DNA of 6,572 nucleotides from Deinococcus sp. (GCA_025351205.1 JANXWI010000539.1:1-6572), one strand, 5' to 3'; numbered from the stretch's first letter, positions 1-5,471 are shown. The notes: generated by a model from the letters alone, not told the origin. Numbers and translations: made by a program.

Positions 1-723
1 GTCGCACAGCGCCCGCAGCCTGGGGTAATAGTCGTCGGGCGGCACGAGCAGGCCGTTGCTGCCGGTGATGCCCTCGACCATGATGGCCGCGATGTTCCCC
101 GGCCCCTCCATCTGAATGATCTCTTCGATATGGCTCACACATTCGCGCTTGCAGCTCTCGACCTTCTGACCAAAGGGGCAGCGGTAACAGTACGGATCAA
201 ACGCCCGCACGATGCCCGGCACGCCCGGCTCGACGGGCCAGCGGCGCGGGTCGCCCGAAGCGGTCATGCTGCCCATCGTCGCGCCGTGGTAGCTGCGGTA
301 GCGCGTGATGATCTTGCCTCGCCCTGTAAACAGCCGCGCCATCTTCATGGCGTTCTCGTTGGCCTCGCTGCCGCCCAGCGTGAAAAAACTTTTACCCAGG
401 CCGGTCACCTCGCGCAGCTTCTTGCCCAGCGTGGCGCGCACGTCGGTGGCGAACGCAGGCCCGGCGAAGCACATGGTGTCCACCTGCGCCTTGATCGCGT
501 CCAGCACGGCGGGGTGCTGGTGGCCCACGTTCAGGTTGATCAGCTGGCTGGAAAAGTCGAGCCAGCTGCCCCCGTCGCCGTCGTAGAAATACACGCCCTT
601 GCCCCCGGTCATGTGGATCGGGTTGGTCTGGGTCTGCACGCTCCACGAAAACAGCGTGTGATCGCGGTTCTCGTGAATGATCTGCTGGCTGTCCGGATGG
701 ATGGCGGGGCGCTGTTCTGGCAT
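1..723 (-). CDS. Class III PLP-dependent aminotransferase, N-terminal part (cut by left edge)
   Basis: The N-terminal 241 residues of a fold-type I, class III aminotransferase are present; families of this type are usually about 430-460 residues, so the C-terminal half, with the Schiff-base lysine, lies outside the window. Visible landmarks are a leading strand GKGVYFYDGDG (41-51), the phosphate-binding loop GGSEANENAMK (117-127), YRSYHG (142-147) whose aromatic residue stacks on the PLP ring in this class, and MVEGITGSNGLLVPP (215-229), which corresponds to the usual glutamate-containing strand. Between them sits a four-cysteine patch, C179-x2-C182-x8-C191-x3-C195, seen in some class III enzymes. 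The ATG at 723 is preceded by AGGAGGT at five bases, which fixes the start. The product likely moves an amino group from an amine, omega-amino acid or similar donor to a keto acid in the cytoplasm; the resemblance is to 4-aminobutyrate- or taurine-pyruvate-type enzymes, but substrate cannot be read from this part. Nothing is broken within the visible part. Confidence 0.9.
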   Translation of the reverse strand, partial: MPEQRPAIHPDSQQIIHENRDHTLFSWSVQTQTNPIHMTGGKGVYFYDGDGGSWLDFSSQLINLNVGHQHPAVLDAIKAQVDTMCFAGPAFATDVRATLGKKLREVTGLGKSFFTLGGSEANENAMKMARLFTGRGKIITRYRSYHGATMGSMTASGDPRRWPVEPGVPGIVRAFDPYCYRCPFGQKVESCKRECVSHIEEIIQMEGPGNIAAIMVEGITGSNGLLVPPDDYYPRLRALCD

Positions 724-728
724 GGCTG

Positions 729-735
729 ACCTCCT
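729..735 (-). promoter_or_regulatory. Strong Shine-Dalgarno site of the aminotransferase gene
   Basis: AGGAGGT on the minus strand, separated from the ATG at 723 by five bases (CAGCC). It is close to a full anti-16S match and is the only strong ribosome site in the window; most other genes here lack one. Confidence 0.75.
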
Positions 736-746
736 GTGAGGCTTCC

Positions 747-776
747 AGTGTAGGTTTTCGCGTGCCACAGGAGCAA
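747..776 (-). promoter_or_regulatory. Candidate sigma-70-type promoter of the aminotransferase gene
   Basis: Minus-strand TTGCTC (776-771), an 18-base spacer, then TACACT (752-747). The -10 matches TATAAT at four of six positions and the -35 keeps TTG. It would start transcription about 17 bases before the ATG, leaving just enough leader for the AGGAGGT site. This is a sequence match only. Confidence 0.4.
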
Positions 777-798
777 GAGACAGAGTGTACTACCCGCT

Positions 799-822
799 GA
801 GAACTGCCCCGCTGGCAGGCTC
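799..822 (-). terminator. Weak hairpin after the secreted-protein gene
   Basis: On the minus strand CTGCC-AGCGG-GGCAG forms a five-pair stem, extended by GAG/CTC across a small internal loop, directly behind the stop codon of the secreted-protein gene. No T-run follows, so intrinsic termination is doubtful. It could be a 3' end structure or chance in GC-rich DNA. Confidence 0.2.
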
Positions 823-1499
823 TACTTTTGCAGCCGGAGCAGTTCGGTGTACCCCTTCGCGTCCTCGGTTCTAACCAGGCCCACGTTCTCGGCGTACCAC
901 TGGGTCTGCACGGGGAACTCCTGATGCACCGGCAGGAAACCCATCTTTGCGTCCAGCACGGTCTTGACGCTCACCTTCCAGGCCATGAAGGTGCCCGCCG
1001 GAACCGTGACGCTCTCGCGGCCCAGTACCTGCGAACGGCTGCCCACCACGGCGGTGCCACTGAGCAGCCCCTTGCGGCCCTCCAGGGTCCAGACCTGGGT
1101 CCAGCTCAGGCCGGGTTTCCAGTCGGCGGCGGCGGGGAAGCTCACGCCCGTGACCGCCGATCTGCTGATCTCGACGCCCGCCATGCTGGGCAACGAAACC
1201 ACCGTCAGCGCGCCCTGGACGCAGCGGAAGCGGAAGGTGCCCTGCGTCTTGCCGCCCGCCGTATACACGTCCTCGTAGCCGCCCTCGGCCACCCTGGAGC
1301 GCACCTGATAGGCGTTGGCAGCCTGAGCGTCTGCCGGGGCTGCTACCGGAGCTGGTACTGGAACGGTGCGGTAGCTCCAGACCCAGCCCACCTGAAAGGG
1401 CTTGACGACGTTGTCGCAGGGCGCGGCCAGGGCAGGCAGCAGACCCAGCGCGGCGCTCAGCAGCAGCAGTCTGAACAGGGCGGCGCGGGGCGTGGGCAT
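822..1499 (-). CDS. Secreted protein of unknown function with VPAGTF and WYAENVGLV motifs
   Basis: This encodes 225 residues with an N-terminal signal peptide: basic start (R5, R10), hydrophobic stretch 8-24, and a likely signal peptidase I site after ALA at 23-25. The cysteine at 28 is preceded by AAP, which does not fit a lipobox, so a soluble exported protein is more likely than a lipoprotein. A Pro/Ala-rich linker (47-62) follows. The rest looks all-beta, with paired motifs SVTVPAGTFMAWKV (163-176) and WYAENVGLVRTED (201-213) that recur in many exported proteins of unknown function, including DUF3108-like ones; I cannot assign a family firmly. C28 and C93 could form a disulfide. The ATG at 1499 is the first start after an in-frame TGA at 1505-1503, and dropping it would lose the signal peptide. 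A -10-like hexamer ends five bases upstream, suggesting a leaderless mRNA. The gene is divergent from the DUF1684 gene. No function is proposed. Confidence 0.8.
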   Translation of the reverse strand: MPTPRAALFRLLLLSAALGLLPALAAPCDNVVKPFQVGWVWSYRTVPVPAPVAAPADAQAANAYQVRSRVAEGGYEDVYTAGGKTQGTFRFRCVQGALTVVSLPSMAGVEISRSAVTGVSFPAAADWKPGLSWTQVWTLEGRKGLLSGTAVVGSRSQVLGRESVTVPAGTFMAWKVSVKTVLDAKMGFLPVHQEFPVQTQWYAENVGLVRTEDAKGYTELLRLQK

Positions 1500-1504
1500 C
1501 CTTC

Positions 1505-1510
1505 AGCATA
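1505..1510 (-). promoter_or_regulatory. Candidate leaderless -10 element of the secreted-protein gene
   Basis: TATGCT on the minus strand (four of six to TATAAT) with five bases, GAAGG, before the ATG at 1499. Transcription would then begin at or within a base or two of the start codon. The AAGG abuts the ATG and is too close to act as a ribosome site. A weak -35, TTCTCC, sits 17 bases upstream (1533-1528). Confidence 0.45.
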
Positions 1511-1594
1511 CGGGGACGGACCCGTCAGGAGAAGCCTGCCGTCTTGGCCCGCATCCCCTTAACCTCGCTCGAGCCGGACAGACGGCACAGCCCT

Positions 1595-1600
1595 TACCCT
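1595..1600 (+). promoter_or_regulatory. Candidate leaderless -10 element of the DUF1684 gene
   Basis: TACCCT (fits TANNNT) is followed by exactly six bases, GGACAC, and then the ATG at 1607. No Shine-Dalgarno sequence is present. The spacing matches Deinococcus-type leaderless starts, and this supports choosing 1607 over the in-frame ATG at 1544. No good -35 is visible. Confidence 0.5.
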
Positions 1601-1606
1601 GGACAC

Positions 1607-2197
1607 ATGGAAGACTTCGTGAGCCTGCTCGACTGGCGCAGGCAACTCTCAGCGCTGTATCAGAACATTCGGGACGCCACAGATGCACAGGCCGCGCATC
1701 GGCACTGGCAGCAGGAACGCAACCGACTGTTCGCCAATCACCCACAGTCGGCCATTGCCGAGGACGGGCGGGCCAGGTTCGCGGGGCTGCCCGTCTGGGA
1801 TTACGACCCGGCTTTCGCGTTCCAGGCGCAAATTGAGCCGCTGCCGGAGGAACGCTTCACTGTCCAGACCTCGGCGGGCCACGACATGCCGCTGGTGCGT
1901 TTCGGTCGCGTCCGTCTGCCCGTAGGCACGCTCGACGTGTACTGGATAGACGTGTACGGCGGCGGGATGTTCCTGCCGTTCAGAGACGCCACGGCGGGCC
2001 GGGAAACCTACGGCGGCGGGCGCTACCTGCTCGACACGGTCAAGGGCGCGGACCTGGGCGGCAGCGGCGACACGTTGACACTGGATTTCAACTTCGCCTA
2101 CCACCCGTCGTGCTTCTACGACGCGCGCTGGAGCTGCCCGCTGGCCCCGCCCGCCAATGTGCTCACGGCGGAAATCAGGGCTGGAGAGCGAATTTAG
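1607..2197 (+). CDS. DUF1684 domain-containing protein
   Basis: This encodes 196 residues from the ATG at 1607. The C-terminal two thirds carry the DUF1684 signature: WIDVYGGGMFLPFRDAT (113-129), GRETYGGGRYLLDT (131-144), LDFNFAYHPSC (159-169) and CPLAPPANVLTAEIRAGE (177-194). The conserved FRDAT...YGGGRYL, LDFN.AY.PSC and CPL.P..N segments are all intact, as are both cysteines, C169 and C177. The N-terminal 45 residues are polar and probably helical. There is no signal peptide, so it is likely cytoplasmic. The biochemical role of the DUF1684 family is not established as far as I know. An upstream in-frame ATG at 1544 would add 21 residues (MARIPLTSLEP...) that look unlike the family, and it has no better initiation signal, so I prefer 1607. 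The gene is divergent from the secreted-protein gene across 107 bases and ends 12 bases from the frnE stop. Confidence 0.87.
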   Translation: MEDFVSLLDWRRQLSALYQNIRDATDAQAAHRHWQQERNRLFANHPQSAIAEDGRARFAGLPVWDYDPAFAFQAQIEPLPEERFTVQTSAGHDMPLVRFGRVRLPVGTLDVYWIDVYGGGMFLPFRDATAGRETYGGGRYLLDTVKGADLGGSGDTLTLDFNFAYHPSCFYDARWSCPLAPPANVLTAEIRAGERI

Positions 2198-2219
2198 CCG
2201 TTGCCCGATTTAACCGTTG
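2193..2219. repeat. Short direct repeat spanning the two convergent stop codons
   Basis: TTTAGCCGTTG (2193-2203) and TTTAACCGTTG (2209-2219) differ at one of 11 positions and start 16 bases apart. The first copy holds the TAG of the DUF1684 gene on the plus strand; the second holds the TAA of frnE on the minus strand. No hairpin or T-run terminator is evident between the genes. Confidence 0.5.
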
Positions 2220-2998
2220 TTCGGCACCGCGCAGAACCCGTCTTCGCAGTCCTCGCCCGCTGCCACGTTGCCGATCAGCTGCAATGCCGCCCCCTGCGGC
2301 GCGACCTCGCTCCAGAGCTGCTGCAAGGCTCCCAGCAGGGCGTCGGCAGGCTGCGCTCCCGACACGCCGTACCGTGTTGCCGATGTTTGGCCCCCCAGCA
2401 CGAAAAACGGCACGCCCTGAATGCCGTAGGCCTGCGCCTGGGCCTCGTCCTGCCGCACCGACTGGGCGTAGGTCTGGGCCTCCAACGCCGTTTTCACCTC
2501 GCCCGCGTCCAGCCCGACCTCGGCGGCCAGAGCTGCCAGTGTGTCCACATCTCCCAGGAATGCCCCTTCGGTAAAAAACGCCCGCAGCAGGCGCTCCTTC
2601 ATGGCGTCCTGAACCCCATGCTCGGCGGCCAGGTGCAGCAGCTGGTGGGCCAGGAAGGTGTTGGCCCGCTGCTGCGTCTCGAAGTGGTAGTCCAGGCCCT
2701 CCTGCGCGGCGGTGGCGGTCATGCTGTCCAGCATTTCCTGCGCCTGGGCGGGCGTGCGGCCATACTTCTGCGCCAGGATGTCACGGGTGCTGGTGGTGCT
2801 CACCTGGGGCGCATTCGGGTCCAGCTCGAAGCTGTGCCACACCACGTCCACCTGCGCCGCCTGCGGAAAGGCCCTCAGCGCCGCCTCGAACCTGCGCTTG
2901 CCGATGTAGCACCAGGGGCAGGCGATGTCCGACCAGATATCTGCGGTGACGCGGGGCAGCGCTGGAGCGGCAGGCAGGGCAGTCAGGGGCGCGGTCAT
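2210..2998 (-). CDS. frnE: FrnE-like DsbA-family disulfide oxidoreductase/isomerase
   Basis: This encodes 262 residues from the ATG at 2998. It is a DsbA-family thioredoxin-fold protein of the FrnE group (2-hydroxychromene-2-carboxylate isomerase-like). Strand VTADIWSDIACPWCYIGKRR (17-36) carries the active-site pair C27-P-W-C30. An alpha-helical insertion fills about 60-180, and the cis-proline loop is GVPFFVLGG (P197). The tail has a second pair, C251-x4-C256 (DCEDGFC). A C-x-x-C plus C-terminal C-x4-C arrangement is the hallmark of Deinococcus radiodurans FrnE, described as a cadmium-induced disulfide isomerase linked to oxidative stress tolerance; transfer of that role here is by homology. 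No signal peptide is seen, so it likely acts in the cytoplasm. Start choice is uncertain: GAGG lies only two bases before the ATG, and an in-frame GTG at 3040 would add 14 residues (MSSAKLARSSQTEV). The family core begins near residue 17 either way. Confidence 0.92.
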   Translation of the reverse strand: MTAPLTALPAAPALPRVTADIWSDIACPWCYIGKRRFEAALRAFPQAAQVDVVWHSFELDPNAPQVSTTSTRDILAQKYGRTPAQAQEMLDSMTATAAQEGLDYHFETQQRANTFLAHQLLHLAAEHGVQDAMKERLLRAFFTEGAFLGDVDTLAALAAEVGLDAGEVKTALEAQTYAQSVRQDEAQAQAYGIQGVPFFVLGGQTSATRYGVSGAQPADALLGALQQLWSEVAPQGAALQLIGNVAAGEDCEDGFCAVPNNG

Positions 2999-3042
2999 GA
3001 CCTCAGTCTGAGAGCTGCGGGCCAGTTTTGCCGAACTCACTT

Positions 3043-3053
3043 CACAATAGAGG
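3043..3053. promoter_or_regulatory. Compact divergent control region between frnE and the DUF1697 gene
   Basis: Only 59 bases separate the two start codons. Plus-strand CACAAT (3043-3048, four of six to TATAAT) and minus-strand TATTGT (3049-3044, fits TANNNT) overlap almost fully, so the two promoters may share one melting region. Plus-strand AGAGG (3049-3053) lies four bases before the ATG at 3058 and could serve as its ribosome site. No convincing -35 is present on either strand. Confidence 0.25.
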
Positions 3054-3057
3054 CGTC

Positions 3058-3600
3058 ATGACGACCCGACCTCCCGTCTACATCGCCCTGCTGCGCGGCA
3101 TCAACGTCGGCGGGCACCGCAGGGTCGGCATGCCCGCGCTCGCAAAGGTCTTCACCGAGCTGGGCTACGAGGGCGTGCAGACCTATATCCAGAGCGGGAA
3201 TGTGGTGTTCTGGGCGCATGTGGTGGACGGCGCAGGAATCGAGGCGGCGATAGAGGCGCGCTTCGGTTTCCCGGTGCAGGTGGCGCTGCGGACGGGCACA
3301 GAGTGGGCGCGGACCATCTTCGGCAACCCGTACCCGCTTCAGGCCGCCGCAGACGGCAGCAAGGTTCACCTGGCCCTGCTGAGCGCCGAGCCGGACGCCG
3401 AGGGAGTGGCCTCGCTCCAGGCCGTGCCGCGCGGCCTCGACAACTGGCATCTGGACGGGCGAAACCTGTACCTCGACCTGCCGAACGGTGGGGGCCGCAC
3501 CCGGCTGGATCACGGCACGCTGGAGCGGCGGCTGGGCATACAGGTCACGGTCCGCAACTGGAAGACGGTGGAGGCGCTGGGAAAGCTGCTCAGCCCCTGA
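3058..3600 (+). CDS. DUF1697 domain-containing protein
   Basis: This encodes 180 residues, the usual size for DUF1697. Family landmarks are present in order: YIALLRGINVGGHRRVGM (8-25), LGYEGVQTYIQSGNVVF (35-51), KVHLALLSAEP (102-112), LYLDLPNGGGRTRLDHG (137-153) and the end motif TVRNWKTVEALGKLL (164-178). No catalytic activity is established for the family to my knowledge; it is found widely as a small cytoplasmic protein. No signal peptide or membrane segment is seen. The ATG at 3058 matches the family N-terminus and has AGAGG four bases upstream. A TTG at 3028 would add ten residues that overlap the divergent control region and look non-conserved. The last 11 bases overlap the 3' end of cutA on the other strand. 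Confidence 0.88.
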   Translation: MTTRPPVYIALLRGINVGGHRRVGMPALAKVFTELGYEGVQTYIQSGNVVFWAHVVDGAGIEAAIEARFGFPVQVALRTGTEWARTIFGNPYPLQAAADGSKVHLALLSAEPDAEGVASLQAVPRGLDNWHLDGRNLYLDLPNGGGRTRLDHGTLERRLGIQVTVRNWKTVEALGKLLSP

Positions 3601-3901
3601 CGCTGCCCTCCAGCCACGCCGCGAATTCAGGCGGGGTCTGTCCCACGCCCAGCGCCAGAATCTCCGGAATCTGGTACGGGTGCAGCTCGCGCACCCGCGC
3701 CTCCAGCGCCGCGTAGCGTTCCTGCGTGGTCTTGACCAGCAGCAGCGACTCGGTGTCTTCCGAGAGTTCGCCTTCCCAGCGGTACACCGAGAAGGTGCCG
3801 GGCAGGACGTTGACGCAGCCCGCCAGCCGCTCGCGCACCAGCGTCCGGGCCAGTTGGCGGGCCTGATCTTCGGGAACCGGGATGAGAACGACGAGTGACA
3901 T
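3590..3901 (-). CDS. cutA: Divalent cation tolerance protein CutA
   Basis: This encodes 103 residues, the normal length for CutA1. The family pattern is complete: LVVLIPVPEDQARQLARTLV (3-22), GCVNVLPG (28-35), YRWEGELSED (40-49), LLLVKT (53-58) and HPYQIPEILAL (74-84), ending in an aromatic segment, PPEFAAWL (90-97). CutA proteins form very stable trimers with a ferredoxin-like fold and are linked to copper and other divalent metal tolerance in Escherichia coli, though their exact mechanism is unsettled. The protein is expected to be cytoplasmic. The ATG at 3901 gives the canonical start; an in-frame upstream start at 3934 would add MDWPSGVIWGP, which is not family-like and would overlap the likely promoter. 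The 3' end overlaps the DUF1697 gene by 11 bases on the opposite strand, so no dedicated terminator can sit between them. Confidence 0.93.
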   Translation of the reverse strand: MSLVVLIPVPEDQARQLARTLVRERLAGCVNVLPGTFSVYRWEGELSEDTESLLLVKTTQERYAALEARVRELHPYQIPEILALGVGQTPPEFAAWLEGSVRG

Positions 3902-3909
3902 AGGCCCCC

Positions 3910-3937
3910 AGATTACCCCGGAAGGCCAGTCCACAAG
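3910..3937 (-). promoter_or_regulatory. Candidate near-leaderless promoter of cutA
   Basis: TAATCT on the minus strand (3915-3910, fits TANNNT) ends eight bases before the ATG at 3901. TTGTGG (3936-3931) lies 15 bases upstream, or CTTGTG with 16, as a possible -35. The GGGGG between -10 and ATG is not a standard ribosome site. A GAACGTTC palindrome sits directly upstream of the -35. Confidence 0.35.
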
Positions 3938-3950
3938 TGAACGTTCGTTT
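3935..3950. repeat. Palindrome upstream of the cutA promoter
   Basis: GAACGTTC (3939-3946) is a perfect eight-base palindrome. AA and TT at the outer ends of the 16-base span 3935-3950 also pair, with two mismatches in between. Its position next to the candidate cutA -35 would suit an operator, but a site this short may be chance. Confidence 0.3.
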
Positions 3951-3957
3951 GGGAGAG

Positions 3958-3973
3958 TGTCGTGTTGCCGACA
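3958..3973 (-). terminator. Weak hairpin downstream of lpdA
   Basis: TGTCG-GCAACA-CGACA on the minus strand gives a five-pair stem 25 bases past the lpdA stop codon. There is no T-run after it (CTCTCCC follows), so it is at best part of a factor-dependent or structural 3' end. Confidence 0.2.
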
Positions 3974-3997
3974 GACGCCTGACCACTTGGCTCCAGC

Positions 3998-5419
3998 TCA
4001 GCGGTTGATGATGTGAATCGCCTGCTTGTGCACCGCCTCGGCGGCCTCCAGCACCGCTTCACCCAGCGTCGGGTGGGCGTGGATGGTCAGGGCCACGTCA
4101 CTGGCCGTGGCCGCCATTTCCAGCGCCAGGCTGGCCTCACCCAGCATGTCGGAGGCGTGCGGCCCCACGATGTGCACGCCCAGCAGCAGGTCTGTGCCCT
4201 CCTCGACCACCATCTTCACAAAGCCGTCGGTGCTCTGGAGCGTCATGGCGCGGCCCGAGGCGCTCATGGGAAACACGCCGGTCCTGACCTTGTAGCCCTG
4301 GTCCACGGCCTCCTGCTCGGTCAGGCCCACCCAGGCCAGCTCGGGCGAGGTGTACACCACGCCGGGAATCGCCACGGCGTCCTGCTCACTCGGCTTGCCC
4401 GCCGCCACCTCTGCGGCCACCAGCCCTTCCCGCATGGCCTTGTGGGCCAGCATCGGGTTGCCCGCCACGTCGCCCACCGCGAAAATATGGGGCACGGCGG
4501 TCTGCATCTTGCGGTTGACCTCGATAAAGCCGCGCTCGGTGGTGTGCAGGCCCGCTGCCTCCAGGTTCAGGCCCGAGGTGCGCGGACGACGGCCCACCGC
4601 CACCAGCACCCGGTCAAAGGTTTCTACCTTCTTCTCGCCCGTCTCGACGTTCTCGGTCTCGACCTGTACCTCGTTTCCAACGACTTTCGCGCTGTTGGCC
4701 TTGGTGCGCGTCACGATCTCGATGCCCTGCTTGCTCATGGCCTTGCCGAATTCTTTCACCGCGTCGGCGTCGGCCCCCGGAATGATGTTCGGCAGGAACT
4801 CGATGATCTTCACGTGCGTGCCCATGTTGTTGTAGATGTGCGCGAACTCGAAGCCGATCACGCCGCCGCCCACGCACAGCATCCGGGCCGGAATGGGGTC
4901 GGGGATGCCCAGCGCCCCGGTGCTGTCCACGATCAGGTGCTGATCCACCTCCAGGCCCTTAAGTAAGGCAGGCTCGGAGCCGGTGGCGATGATGATGCTC
5001 TTCGCCGTCACGTTCTTATCACCGATCCGTACCGTGTGGGCGTCCACGAAACTGGCCTGCCCCAGCAGGTGCGTCACCTTGTTGGCCCGGAACAGGCCCG
5101 ACACGCCGCCCGTGAGCTTCTTGACGATGCTGTCCTTCCAGCCGTTGAGCTTCGCCACGTCCAGGCTGGGCGGGCCGTAGTTCAGCCCGAACTCGGTCGC
5201 GTGTCTGCTGGCCGCCATCGTCTCGCCCGCGTGCAGCAGCGCCTTGGTGGGAATGCAGCCGATGTTCAGGCACACGCCGCCCACCGCGCCCAGTTCGGCG
5301 CAGGCCACCTTCAGGCCCAGCTGCGCCGCGCGGATGGCGGCGTGGTAGCCGCCGGGGCCAGCACCGATCACCAGAAGGTCGTAATCCATCGCGTTGTGAG
5401 GAGTGGTTCCGTTCGTCAT
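3998..5419 (-). CDS. lpdA: Dihydrolipoyl dehydrogenase (E3)
   Basis: This encodes 473 residues of a class I pyridine nucleotide-disulfide oxidoreductase. It reoxidises dihydrolipoamide on the E2 subunits of pyruvate, 2-oxoglutarate or branched-chain 2-oxoacid dehydrogenases (and the glycine cleavage H protein), passing electrons through FAD to NAD+. Visible are the FAD fold GAGPGG (19-24); the redox disulfide C50-x4-C55 in GGVCLNIGCIPTKALL; ATGSEP (145-150); the NAD-binding GGGVIG (184-189) with E207 after the second strand, which favours NAD over NADP; the second FAD motif FAVGD (313-317); and the C-terminal catalytic pair H449 and E454 in HAHPTLGE. All key residues are intact. Three starts are possible: GTG 5425, ATG 5419 and ATG 5389. 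I chose 5419 because TAGAAT ends exactly six bases upstream, a leaderless arrangement. No E1 or E2 gene is next to it, so which complex it serves, or whether it is shared, cannot be told here. Confidence 0.96.
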   Translation of the reverse strand: MTNGTTPHNAMDYDLLVIGAGPGGYHAAIRAAQLGLKVACAELGAVGGVCLNIGCIPTKALLHAGETMAASRHATEFGLNYGPPSLDVAKLNGWKDSIVKKLTGGVSGLFRANKVTHLLGQASFVDAHTVRIGDKNVTAKSIIIATGSEPALLKGLEVDQHLIVDSTGALGIPDPIPARMLCVGGGVIGFEFAHIYNNMGTHVKIIEFLPNIIPGADADAVKEFGKAMSKQGIEIVTRTKANSAKVVGNEVQVETENVETGEKKVETFDRVLVAVGRRPRTSGLNLEAAGLHTTERGFIEVNRKMQTAVPHIFAVGDVAGNPMLAHKAMREGLVAAEVAAGKPSEQDAVAIPGVVYTSPELAWVGLTEQEAVDQGYKVRTGVFPMSASGRAMTLQSTDGFVKMVVEEGTDLLLGVHIVGPHASDMLGEASLALEMAATASDVALTIHAHPTLGEAVLEAAEAVHKQAIHIINR

Positions 5420-5425
5420 AGGCAC

Positions 5426-5431
5426 ATTCTA
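5426..5431 (-). promoter_or_regulatory. Leaderless -10 element of lpdA
   Basis: TAGAAT on the minus strand matches TATAAT at five of six positions and is followed by exactly six bases, GTGCCT, and the ATG at 5419. Transcription starting at the usual distance would begin on the A of the ATG. No Shine-Dalgarno sequence is seen and the -35 region is weak. This is the best leaderless signal in the window. Confidence 0.6.
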
Positions 5432-5471
5432 GGTCGGGGGCGGTGAGCGCGGTGACAGGGCCTGAGGCGGG

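Noticed and set aside
130..729. Plus-strand open frame of 199 codons across the aminotransferase gene
   Set aside because: It is antisense to a clearly recognised aminotransferase with a strong ribosome site. Its translation is His/Ala/Arg-rich with no family pattern, as expected of a shadow frame in high-GC DNA.
1410..1435. Lipoprotein signal in the secreted protein (LPALAAPC before C28)
   Set aside because: A lipobox needs a small residue such as Gly, Ala or Ser just before the cysteine; here it is proline. Cleavage after ALA by signal peptidase I fits better.
828..1562. Plus-strand open frame of 244 codons opposite the secreted-protein gene
   Set aside because: Low-complexity Gln/His/Arg/Gly-rich translation with no motif. 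The minus-strand frame has a signal peptide and conserved motifs.
1544..1606. 21-residue N-terminal extension of the DUF1684 protein from the ATG at 1544
   Set aside because: No ribosome site or better promoter signal supports it; the ATG at 1607 has a correctly spaced -10 hexamer and the extension is unlike the family.
2201..3061. Plus-strand open frame of 286 codons opposite frnE
   Set aside because: Longer than frnE itself, but the translation is Arg/Leu/Gly/His-rich without motifs, while the minus strand encodes an intact CPWC thioredoxin-fold protein.
4013..4966. Plus-strand open frame of 317 codons opposite lpdA
   Set aside because: It mirrors the codon bias of lpdA, is His/Arg/Gly-rich, and has no recognisable domain.
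3590..5419. cutA and lpdA as one minus-strand operon
   Set aside because: The 96-base gap, the candidate cutA promoter at 3910-3937 and the lack of functional linkage argue for separate transcription, though read-through cannot be excluded.
5389..5425. Alternative lpdA starts at GTG 5425 and ATG 5389
   Set aside because: Neither has a Shine-Dalgarno site, and the TAGAAT element fits only the ATG at 5419 with six-base spacing. ATG 5389 (MDYDLLVIG) would still give a working protein, so it is less likely rather than excluded.
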